64,000 nucleotides of DNA from positions 15,489,879 to 15,553,878 of the forward strand of contig OZ038434.1 in assembly GCA_964036275.1 (NCBI GenBank). Reading direction: 5' to 3'. A program made the position numbers and the translations under genes. Source of the stretch: Litoditis marina (lineage: Eukaryota > Nematoda > Chromadorea > Rhabditida > Rhabditidae). The first letter of the stretch is position 1. Each line of letters begins with the position of its first letter. Shown here piece by piece: positions 54,980 through 64,000 of the stretch. The notes below the pieces were generated by a model that was not told where the DNA came from, searched no databases, and saw only the letters and a list, made by a program, of their open reading frames with translations.

Positions 54980-57940
54980 TCAGAAGTACAAATCCTGTGC
55001 AAGATAGGTCTGACCACAGTATAATATGTACACATAGGACATTACAAACCTTCATTCATCGTTGGAAAAAGGACATAACCTACATAACTCGAAACACTCC
55101 AAGTCATTGAGTGGCTTGCTTTTCAGTGGTTGCACTCTCCGTTTATGAGCAATATTGAAATTTTTGGGGAGTGAAACCCAATATCGAGCGGGCCACTTAT
55201 CACAAATTAAAGTGAGGGACGTTTTAATGCAGTTCCGGAGCAACATAACTGTGTACGTAAAGATATTTCTTCAATTAAGAGATCCTGTCGAAGCTCTAGT
55301 ACAGTCACCATACAAAATGTCTTCTGAAGTGCATGATAACGGTGATGGGGGTGTTAAATTACGAAATATTATCGATTAGCTGAACAGGAATATAAAAGTT
55401 TACGTACTGCATGAGGCGCACCCAGAGACTTGCCCAAAATGTTTATCTGAAATATATCCCCCCCCCACCCAGCTTTAAATTAGGCAAAGCTCATACTTCC
55501 GGCAACAAAAGTCTACAGTGGGAGGGATAATTGGATGAACTTATGAATGAATAATCCAAACATTATTTTTTTGGTCTGTTCATAATATAATCAGTGTGTC
55601 GATCATTAATGCGATTGAGAAAGAGTTGATCAACAAAGTTAAAGACTGTCATTTACGTTGCCTATCAGAGTTCCGAAAAAGGTCGAAGGTATATTTTTCG
55701 GCAAGTGTTCATTATTTTCATTGCCTGTACTGTGGTAGTTGTTTATGCTCTGCGATGGTTTTTGTAATATTTTAGTCTTGTAGAAAAGTGACTGCAATGT
55801 TCTGATGTAGTCATGTGTGTGATTTTTTTGTGTTGCCCACCCCACCGCGCAAGTTCAATAACTGGAATTTTAAAATTCGAGAGAAGCGGTCTTCCTGACA
55901 AGAAAAAACTATGTGGTCTGGTTGGACGATGAAATTAACGTTGTGTTAATGATGAAATTGTCTGCAGTATACTAATAAGGTCCATAATACGTTTCCATTT
56001 GTTACGGACAGAAAAAAGCCAGAAAGGTCATCGACATTTCGGCACGTTGCGTATCAATTGTTGTTGGCTGCACGAAAAAAAAAGCGCCAACCATAGTATT
56101 AGTTGCTAAAATAATGGGGTATTAGTTGAATGATCATCATGCAGCATTTCGATCCTATTCCAGCTCTTTTCCAATATTTCATTCATGGATTTGTAAAGAA
56201 ATGAATAATTAGTGATTCGCGGGTCTTTCACGGTTATCGTGATAATTCGCCGAATTTGAGAATCTCACCACTTGTGTTCTTTCTGAATTAGACGTGTTAC
56301 TTGACTATTCAATGATAACGTAGAACATGGAACATACATCAAAAACAAATATCCGGAAGCGAAACATCTGGTGTTTGTCCAACAGCCACGAATGGACATT
56401 TTCATTAGGTGGACATCGTTTCTGAAGATGCGATGAAACCCGGGGGGATATTGGTTTCTGCAACAAGGAAGGCAATTCACACTGACTACACATAGGTTTG
56501 CTCTAACTCTTGAAACTGAACGCGGCGAAACAAAACTCAATTCAACAAAATAACCAATCCGAACATTGAAACATATTATGGTTCTCCAGAGAATATGAGA
56601 AGCAAAGTCAGAAAATAAGTATAAAACAATACTCTAGCTGCTGGCACGTAATTGGACCCATATGTTCATCAAAACAGGTATGAGATATGATAATAGTATT
56701 GTTGTCCAAAGTTAGACAATGACGTGATTATTTGCAAACCTATTCCGAATTCAATTTGTCAAGGCCACCAATCGAACTCAATTCTAGAGTTTTCAACTAA
56801 GCAAGCAAGAACTCACACTTCTTTTCAAGTAAGAAAGTCAAAGAGTTCACAATGACATGAACTTTTTCTTAACCTTGTTATACCCTGATTATTACGTCAC
56901 GTCATGTCCCGTTCCCAGGATGTCTACGTATGATTGTTACCAGAGGCCGAAAAATCCAAACAAACGTAACAAGATTAGAAACGTTGCAGAACTTTGAACA
57001 CACAATGAGGCGGAAAATTTCTGAGATTGCACTGTGAAACCATAGAAAAGGAGAATTAGGTATGAACAAATTCAATTGAAATGAATGTAAAGATTTCAAG
57101 AAGAGGCGCTCGTGTTTGCAGAAATTGCTTTTATCTTCCAGAACTAATCATGATTCGAAACTGAGCGCTGAACGCTTCTTGGTATCGGTTGGTTGAATAG
57201 AATGACAAATTAGAGAACGTAGTGCATGCAGACTTCAAAGAAAATGTTGGGTTTTCTGCAACATTCTTAGATAAAGATAGGATTGGTTCGATTCTGTTTG
57301 CCTACTACAAGAACCATTCAGTCCTTGAAGAAGTTGAAGTTGGTGTTAGAGCACAGTTTTAGAAAAGTTCGAGTATTTACTCTAGGACTGTCAGTAGAAA
57401 TCATCGTGCGCAGCGCGGAGCGCTGCGCAGATTAGTTTTTGTTCAAAGGTCTGCAGACATTACAAAACAGATTATTACAATTTTCTTCAAAGTACGTCGA
57501 CCATTTTCTTAGATTTTTGCATGAATCACTGAAGGGCAACACGTCTACAAGATACTAAGTTCACGTTTCAAGTAGAATTTATTGAGAGGAGTTAGAGGGC
57601 CCAACGTCTCGCAAAAATGGCTTCCGTGCGGGGCGGCGGCGGCGGCGCCGGCGACAAAAGTGTCCGCCTCCTCAAATCTCGGCATAGTTTCGCACAAAAT
57701 TAACTTATTCAAAAAATACTTACATTTTTGAAAAGCTCTAAAAAAGTTGAGGTATACGTATTTTCCAGTTGTCTGAAATTTGAATATTACGTGTGAGAGA
57801 GCCGAAAATGGTCTCGCAAAAAATCATGGATAGACCGGTTTCGTGAAAATAAAAATGAAAGAAGAGTTTAACGTGTAGTAGGAAGACGTTTTCCAATGAA
57901 GAACTCATGACAGGCGGGTACAGCTTGGTTTTCACTCCTA
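54980..57940. other. Long stretch without a recognisable gene
   Basis: Only short open frames with no splice support or family likeness. It contains a C8 run (55458), a perfect GC-rich hairpin at 57407-57429 and an isolated GC-rich patch at 57620-57665. Confidence 0.5.
57407..57429. repeat. GC-rich inverted repeat (10-bp arms, 3-bp loop)
   Basis: TGCGCAGCGC, GGA, GCGCTGCGCA. The right arm plus following ATTAGTTT resembles GGCGCTGCGCAAATTAGTTT at about 17,847. Confidence 0.8.
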
Positions 57941-57949
57941 TTCACATGT

Positions 57950-58020
57950 CTGATTGGCGGATTGGATAAACGCTCTATTCACGCACGGCGAACGAAGGTT
58001 CGATTCCTGCCTGGAGTCTA
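57950..58020 (+). other. Degenerate tRNA-like sequence
   Basis: A B-box-like GGTTCGATTCC (about 57999) lies downstream of an A-box-like TTGGCGGATTGGATAAACGC, at tRNA-like spacing. The acceptor stem does not pair and the T stem has a mismatch, so it is a tRNA relic or tRNA-derived SINE fragment at best. Confidence 0.25.
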
Positions 58021-58197
58021 GAGTGGAAAATTTGCTATCACTTGAACGAGGTTACAACTACACCAAACGTTCTGCACTACGGCACGGTTTAAAACTCCAA
58101 TAGAAAAACATAACATTCCTTGTTTAGCTTATTGTTCAAAAATATTATTTTTTATCAAAAATGACCGTTACTTCGTAACCATAGAAAAAGAGTTCAA

Positions 58198-58526
58198 TTA
58201 GTATAAAAAAACGAGTGTAAAGAAAGTAAAGATTAGTTTTGAATAAATATGTACAAGAAATATAAAAGAAGTCCAATAAAAATATTTTGAGAAAAATGCT
58301 AATCTCGCTTCTCTTGAAAACAACGGAGTATAAGCTAGATTATTGTGAGTCGCAGTCAGAAGTTTTCTTCCGACAACCAAAAACTAGGTATCCTTTTTTT
58401 GAAATTTTAAACCGAGCGAGATTAGAGTTTTCCTCAAAATATTTTTATTGGACTTCTTTTATATTTCTTGTACATATTTATTCAAAACTAATCTTTACTT
58501 TCTTTACACTCGTTTTTTTATACTAA
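58198..58526. mobile_element. Foldback element with ~113-bp arms, family E
   Basis: The left arm (TTAGTATAAAAAAACGAGTG...) and right arm (...CACTCGTTTTTTTATACTAA) are near-perfect reverse complements, including the inner ends CTAATCTCGCT/AGCGAGATTAG. About 100 bp of loop separates them. No transposase. Confidence 0.85.
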
Positions 58527-58769
58527 TATTCATACTTTTCGATTTAAATATCAGGTTTTCTATTGTCAGATCAAAGCATAGTTACGTCAAATGTGTCTAC
58601 ACATCATAATTCGCAACGCGCATAAGTATATAAAGTGCTCTTTTGTCACGTTCTACGTGAATTTCACTTCTAGTCAGTTTTAGTTTAAAATGCACCCAAT
58701 ATTGTTCCGGACCTGAAACCCCGGAAAAACTTATATTTTATCTCCCTCTCTACGTTCTCTGTGTAAAAA

Positions 58770-58796
58770 CGTAGAGAGAGAGAGAGAGAGAGAGAA
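58770..58796. repeat. (GA)n microsatellite
   Basis: AGAGAG run of about 26 bp. Confidence 0.9.
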
Positions 58797-58805
58797 AATA
58801 TGTGT

Positions 58806-58927
58806 TATATACTTGGAGTAAATTGAATAGTCACGTACTTTGAATTCTCATGAGTCATCGTGCACTTTGTCATCATACGTTTCAAAGTTCTGCTGTGTTT
58901 AACATGTTTCACATGACTGTACAATAT
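58806..58927. repeat. Dispersed repeat family D, copy 3
   Basis: TATACTTGGAGTAAATTGAATAGTCACG...GCTGTGTTTAACATGTTTCACATGACTGTACAAT. More diverged than copies 1 and 2; its CACGTG has become CACATG. Confidence 0.75.
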
Positions 58928-58929
58928 AT

Positions 58930-59600
58930 GTGTGTTTCAGGTCTAAAACTGGGTGGATTTTAAACTAAAGCTGAGTAGAAATGAACAGAATATTTACGTA
59001 GGACGTGACGAAAGAAAACTTTATAGAAAACTTACCAATTCAAAAAAAGCAATTTCAATATTTATCTTATTCAATGCAACACAAAAACAATTTTGGGACA
59101 CGAAAAACAACATAATCGAAGCCCGTAGAAAATATGAACATAACTGAAAAAACAACCCCAGCAATTATATTTTGTTCATGTTTAACTTGCATATAACAAA
59201 AAGAGTTAATTCTTCGTTCATGTTTAACTTGCATATAACAAAAAGAGTTAATTCTTTGTTCAAATCATACAGGTTGATTGTGGTGTAAATTTTCACTACG
59301 TGCTTGATCAAGAATCGGACTTCGGGAATTATTTGACAAGGTTTTTGTGGATTTTTAGCACATTTCAGAAAATAAATCATAAACTCTTGGCATAAAACAT
59401 AACGAATGAAGATAGTCAACTTATTAAAGAAAACAAGGAATCAACGCAGCTTTCAAATAAGCAGCTCTCCACTTATAAGTCACTTTTCTAGCCTATTTCC
59501 CACACTCGAGGGCATTTTCTACGTGAACAAACTCAGTTCGAAATGCACCCAAAAATAAGCCCCTTGCAACTAAAATTGACTTTCAGACTAACTTTTTGAC
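58930..59600. other. Intergenic, no gene recognised
   Basis: Contains a direct duplication of TTCATGTTTAACTTGCATAT and flanking bases (period about 45 bp, 59174-59262). Nothing else found. Confidence 0.5.
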
Positions 59601-59852
59601 TTAAAGGGGGGGGGGGCTGCAACGAAGATTCAAATAGAAGATCGAACTGAGACAGTTCGATCTATGTCCTTATCTTACTAGAATGTCCAATTCAAAGCTG
59701 TATTCTCCAAATTTTACTATGTTTGCTTGCTGTCAGAGACGCAGAGGATGATTTGGAGTGAATGAATATTGATTGCGCGCACTTCTCTGACTCTCGTGCC
59801 TTTTCGGATAACGCCGTAGCCAAATTCGGCATTCAATGCAGCCCCCCTTTAA
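59601..59852. mobile_element. TTAA-flanked MITE, family C copy 2 (inverted)
   Basis: Reverse-complement relative of 38936-39188, with TTAA on both sides, the same AGGGGGGCTGCA ends (one G-run expanded) and the same internal hairpin CGAACTGAGACAGTTCG. Confidence 0.85.
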
Positions 59853-60152
59853 CACAAATCTATAAAATCAGAAGAAAGAGCTGGCAAGACAGCCTAGCTG
59901 CTTATACGGTGTGAGCCTATCATTTCGATTTTGTAGTCAACGTATGAACCTAAATGTTAGTCTCCCTATAAAAGCAGTCTGGATCAAGTTGACATTTTCG
60001 CAATCTCACAAAGTGACGTTTCTATTATCACAACTAGTAATCTCATGTATTGAATGCGCTACAATGTAGTGAGAACATTATTATATCCCAGAACATTATT
60101 GAACGACGAGTCATGATTCTAGGAACACTCGTATTTCATGAAAAATAGTAGT

Positions 60153-62695
60153 TTAGTTCCAAGCATCGCTTGTACCGGATGAGTCGCTCTTAACTGAACT
60201 TTGGTCAATCTCAATTTTTGGGATGACCAAGTTTCTTCTTCGCCTCCTCCGAATTATGAAGAAGATGAATACACCAGCACATAACACGGAAAGTGCCACC
60301 AGACCTGGAAATTACTTTTTTGTATGAAAATGTGAGTTTGAGCAGGCACAACTGGGTGTTTTAGATCTAATGTAATAATGGTCATGAAGTTAATTATGCT
60401 AGAAGACGTTGATCTACGCAGGGAAATGGTCACATGTTTTGGGAACAGCTTAATCTTCATTGCATCATTTTTCTGAATATGGTTTTTACCCACTGGAACA
60501 GAAAAGCGGCTCGTTTTCTTAATAATATTGTAGCAAAATGAAAATATACATCCCTAACTGTCTCTGAATTACAAGTTTGGTAAATATTTTCTGTGCTCGT
60601 GCTGCGAAGGAGACAAGTAAGCAGTTTACCTATTCCAACTCCCAACGCAATTTTCGGTACGGTGACGGTGTTGAAGAATATGTAGTCATGCGCATAGTCT
60701 CTCATCACAACCCGCAAATCCAGCCAGAATGAAGGCAGAAAACTGTTCCGGAGATTCATTTGCTGCCTGAAAAACTCTAGTGAGAAACCGGAAAATTACC
60801 TTTCGCGGACATTCACCGATATTGAGTACCTTCCGACGAGAAGGTAAAAATAAATACGGTATTAAAGTAGCTTGCGTGATTGCGTGGTAATGTAGTGTTT
60901 TGTGTAAGGTTACACGAAAGACTAGTTGCCGTAGCATTCGTAGAATAACAACATTTTGAGTCCGTTTGCAACTCACGTGAATCCTTGGTCGTAGTAAATG
61001 GGAATCGAGAGTTGCATTCTGAAGTGTGCACCCACTGTTGAACCAGTCGTCTAGAAAAAAAATTAACCAATCTATTTCATTATTGTTGTTTTTTACTTGT
61101 TACATCTCTGTCTTTAGTTATTCAATGTTCACAATCAACGTCTGAACTACATGTTTATTGACCATGCTCTCTCATACACACCAAGAATCTCTCTGATTGT
61201 TTGATTTCTTGACCTTAATGTTTCACCGTATTCATCTGACGGCGCGTGAATTCCCGACTACAAATGTTGACGTGGGAAAAGTTGAAGTACAATCATGACG
61301 TGTTTCTGAGAACGCAAAAGGTAGCAGTTTTTCTTTGTGAATGTGCTAAATGCATTACGCGGATGCAAGAACTTATATTATAGGGAAATAGATTTTCTTA
61401 ATAATTTACTTGTTCAGATTGTCATAACGCCATGACTAATTACAACGAGGAAATAATCGCAACTATTGATATAATTTATTCATACGTCAGTCTTCTACGA
61501 TGTAGAGTTCCTTAAACTTCTTGGTTTTGTGCAACAAATTTGCATTCAGAACTGTTGTACCGAATGTGTAAAGTGAAAGATGTTGATTGCAAATTAAGTG
61601 GCTGTTGGCTCCGGACGAATTCTTGGCAGACTTTGCTCGGGCTCTTACGTGCAGGTAGTACACTCAAAAACTTGATTTCACTTCTTTTTTGAGGTATCGG
61701 AAGATTTTACTACGAGAAACTTGAACAGGAAAATACGAAAACTGTTTTTTTTTTCCAAAACTCGAGAGAATGATATTTGAAACTCGATATACAACCATGG
61801 GGGGAGCCGCCCGCATATACACCTTGATAAAATTGGAACTCAGTTATGGTCTCACCGGCTGTATATCAAATGCACCCGGGTCATGCTTGACGGGGTCAGG
61901 CTTCAGTCCGAACAGTGAGTTCTGGACCACCGAGGGAGACCAGAGAAAATGGGGAGGAGAGAGGAAACCAGCGAAAGGCGAGGGAACGTTCTGACCTGAA
62001 TGATGAAGAATGGTCATTATTGATTTGGTATGCGACGATCTTCGCAAAAAGTGTCTTCAAAAGTGAGTTTTCGCAATAGCCAAATTTCACAGCCATTTGT
62101 GAATTTTGACAGGAACTTTCTGTTTTATAACCCAGGTGATAACATCACCCGGAAAGAGGAACCAAAGCTAGAATTATCAACGAAATTGGAACGAAACAAC
62201 ACCGTCGAGGAGAAAATGTTAAGAAACGTACCCGGTAGGCAAGCCAACGGAATGATGCCGGGTGGAAAGAAGACCGTGTCCTCATAATGAGTACCTGGAA
62301 ATGTGAAACAGTTAGCTGGTTTCTCTCGCTTTTTTAACGTGATCCTCTGGCAATACTTGAAATGGTACCACAAACATAACTCCTCGGCAATCGAAACAGT
62401 AGGATTCCTTGAGCTTGTAAATTTGGTGTATGATCATTAACGTGTCTTAAACGATACATGCAGAGATCATGAAGCGAACTCGACACTTGGACTCTAGTCC
62501 AAGGACTCTAGTTCTATACTGTAGGAGTCCAAAAAGTATTCTAACTATGAGACTACTGAACAGTCGCATAATATGCTCACCATTACAGCAGGGGCTGCAC
62601 CAGTTCTTCCTTGGTGCACATTTGACGTTGGAGCAGTCCTTCCCGGCCGGATTGTACGTATGGTTCGCTCCACACGGCCATGTAGGCCAATAGTC
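60153..62695 (-). CDS. CD36/scavenger receptor class B protein, 5' part outside window
   Basis: Seven phase-consistent minus-strand exons: 62581-62695, 62232-62294, 61856-61995, 60977-61050, 60800-60829, 60630-60766, 60153-60304. They give the C-terminal 236 residues. The ectodomain end is recognisable: a Cys-rich loop, VFFPPGIIPLACLPG, then SPPHFLWSPSVVQNSLFGLKP...FDIQPTTGSTVGAHFRMQLS, matching the S-PHF...G-P...I-P-TG...A--R-Q pattern of CD36 and LIMP-2. A PSFWLD segment, a transmembrane helix and a tail RRRRRRNLVIPK...SDAWN follow. These proteins bind lipids or lipoproteins at the plasma or lysosomal membrane. The first exon here starts phase 0, and the intron before it holds a BEL retrotransposon, so upstream exons lie beyond the window. 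Confidence 0.87.
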
Positions 62696-62712
62696 CTGCA
62701 GAATTCAATCGT

Positions 62713-63047
62713 TGTTACTGAACTTTTGAAATCGTATCTGTCATGAATATCCTCAACTATTCATGATTAGTTTTTGTCTTTTTATTTCAACTATACGAAA
62801 TACAAGATATTGGTTTTATTTTGGGTCTTCCGTGGGAATTATTTTAATGTATTGCATACAGATAGACGACACGCATCGATTATCCCGGTATAAAAGGACG
62901 AAGAAACAACACATCAACGAAGTTCGACAACATCTTCTCTGTCGGCTGTCCATTTCTTTGATACCTGTCTATTTAGCCCCTACGCGGGCACTGTAGATAA
63001 ACTGCTCTGAATCCTCTTGTGTTATATACTTTTGGTCATTCAGAACA
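62713..63047 (+). mobile_element. Candidate 5' LTR of a BEL/Pao retrotransposon
   Basis: Bounded by TGTT...AACA, ending 2 bp before a primer-binding-like site, and containing a TATAAAAG box at 62890. The right edge is well placed by the primer site. The left edge is a guess (TGTCATGAATA at 62739 is an alternative) because the 3' LTR is outside the window. Confidence 0.5.
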
Positions 63048-63049
63048 AT

Positions 63050-63064
63050 TGGCGACCCTGGCAG
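63050..63064 (+). other. Primer-binding site of the BEL/Pao element
   Basis: TGGCGACCCTGGCAG starts with the complement of the CCA tRNA end. The sequence resembles the 3' end of an arginine tRNA, a common BEL primer, but the exact tRNA is not confirmed. Confidence 0.6.
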
Positions 63065-63091
63065 TTTTCTTTCCTGCTCACATCTTCCTAT

Positions 63092-63188
63092 AAGTCCCAC
63101 CTAGCGGCAATCTTGAAAAAGTCCATCTTAGTGACAACGTAAGTCCCATCTAGCGGCAATCTCTTACAGTCCCAACTAGCGGCATAAT
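63092..63188 (+). repeat. Triple repeat in the BEL leader
   Basis: AGTCCCANCTAGCGGCA occurs three times (63093, 63142 and 63167) between the primer site and gag. Confidence 0.85.
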
Positions 63189-63258
63189 TTCACCCGAGAG
63201 GGGTAATATTACATCTTTTCGTTCATTGTTCAAGTCCTTAGTTAAGGCAATTGTGAAC

Positions 63259-64000
63259 ATGTCTGGAGCTATACGCACCCAGATAGGGCTATCTGTTGCT
63301 CGTCTCAAAAAATATCTTTCAGAATGTACTACCAATCTTCCTTCTCTTACACTCAAGGTTGAAGAAACGGACGACACCGTCATTTCTTCTACTCTAGACA
63401 AGGTACAACGACTAATCAAAAATCTTTCATCAACAAACAATATTCTTGAAAATCTCCACTCACAATGGAGTACAAAAATGGATAAAGACGAAGAAAAAGT
63501 CTATGAGAAGTTCATTCATGAAAAAGGAAATTATCTTGAGACAGTTGAAAAAGCAAAAGATATGCTAGACAAACTATTTGAACTCCGCGATCTTTACAAA
63601 CGCGAACTGGATCTTATGTCTGAACCAAACGATGATCTTAACGAGAACATCTTAGGAAACTCTCCTACAGGAGTTAGTCCTCCGTGTCCACCGTCAAATA
63701 CGGTCACTACTATTGACTATCTTCCAAGAATAAGTATCCCACCATTTAATGGAGATATCGTGAAATGGTCTTCATTTTGGGAAGCATATTCTTCAATGAT
63801 ACATTCTCAATCTCTCAATGATTGTATCAAGTTCTATCATCTCAAATCTTTACTTCGAGGTGATGCTTCGCGCCTTCTTTCAGGCCTCACTACAGATTCC
63901 ACAAACTACCCAATAGCAATTGACATGCTCAAAGAAGCATACGGCAACACAGCAGACATTTGCCACCGATTGAGAGCTCAGCTACTATCATTTGAGGTAC
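63259..64000 (+). CDS. BEL/Pao retrotransposon Gag-Pol, N-terminal part (cut by window end)
   Basis: Open from ATG 63259 to the window end (247 codons) without a stop. The N-terminal half is helical and charged. From about residue 155, LPRISIPPFNGDIVKWSSFW, then FYHLKSLLRGDASRLLSGL and AIDMLKEAYGN match the DUF1759-type gag domain of Pao/BEL elements. The frame is intact here, so the element may be young. Oriented opposite to the CD36 gene it interrupts. Confidence 0.9.
   Translation, partial: MSGAIRTQIGLSVARLKKYLSECTTNLPSLTLKVEETDDTVISSTLDKVQRLIKNLSSTNNILENLHSQWSTKMDKDEEKVYEKFIHEKGNYLETVEKAKDMLDKLFELRDLYKRELDLMSEPNDDLNENILGNSPTGVSPPCPPSNTVTTIDYLPRISIPPFNGDIVKWSSFWEAYSSMIHSQSLNDCIKFYHLKSLLRGDASRLLSGLTTDSTNYPIAIDMLKEAYGNTADICHRLRAQLLSFEV

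Noticed and set aside
57950..58020. Functional tRNA gene
   Set aside because: A B-box-like motif is present, but the acceptor stem does not pair and no good anticodon arm forms.

Overview
The window is nuclear DNA of a nematode, most likely a rhabditid. The evidence is short introns ending in TTTTCAG, many small exons, an Sre-type chemoreceptor on the minus strand, a tandem pair of astacins with EGF, CUB and ShK domains, TTTCAG acceptors just before start codons (as for spliced-leader trans-splicing), and worm-type RTE, CR1-like and BEL/Pao retroelements. No prokaryotic operon signals are present. All gene models below were spliced by eye; the reading phase was checked across each junction unless stated.

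Positions 1-15,920 are a tandem array of a ~426-bp unit. Each unit carries one tRNA-Leu(CAG) gene on the minus strand: 37 copies, all same-oriented, each with A box, B box and a T4-T5 Pol III terminator. Two copies (13 and 19) carry an identical 130-bp insertion in the anticodon loop, exactly where eukaryotic tRNA introns sit. The insert has an internal T5 run and is flanked by a 5-bp direct repeat. Shared variants show that multi-unit blocks have been copied within the array.

Positions 16,340-17,180 (minus) hold a small three-exon gene for a secreted 72-residue precursor that ends in a dibasic site and a C-terminal glycine, a neuropeptide-like design I cannot assign to a family. An in-frame alternative terminal exon lies in its first intron. 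Positions 18,640-29,590 (plus) hold a Na+/H+ exchanger (SLC9/NHX) whose introns are loaded with foldback elements, a MITE and an antisense RTE retrotransposon. One C-terminal exon cannot be joined cleanly.

Positions 31,159-46,900 (plus) hold two tandem astacin metalloprotease genes. Each has 16 exons with identical intron phases and encodes signal peptide, prodomain, astacin domain, EGF, CUB and two ShK domains (618 and 594 residues). A CR1-like reverse transcriptase relic and a TTAA-flanked MITE lie between them. Positions 48,191-52,744 (minus) hold an Sre-family seven-transmembrane chemoreceptor in 8 exons, with an in-frame TAA at the end of exon 5 that puts its integrity in doubt. Positions 53,765-54,975 hold an ORF1-only non-LTR relic, and 55,000-60,100 is repeat-rich with no confident gene.

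Positions 60,153-62,695 (minus) hold the last seven exons of a CD36/scavenger-receptor class B gene. Its upstream intron is interrupted by the start of a BEL/Pao LTR retrotransposon on the plus strand (LTR, primer-binding site, gag), which runs off the window end. Apart from the two astacins and the tRNA array, the genes are functionally unrelated neighbours. The shared theme is heavy colonisation by small foldback and MITE families, each present in two or three copies inside the window.
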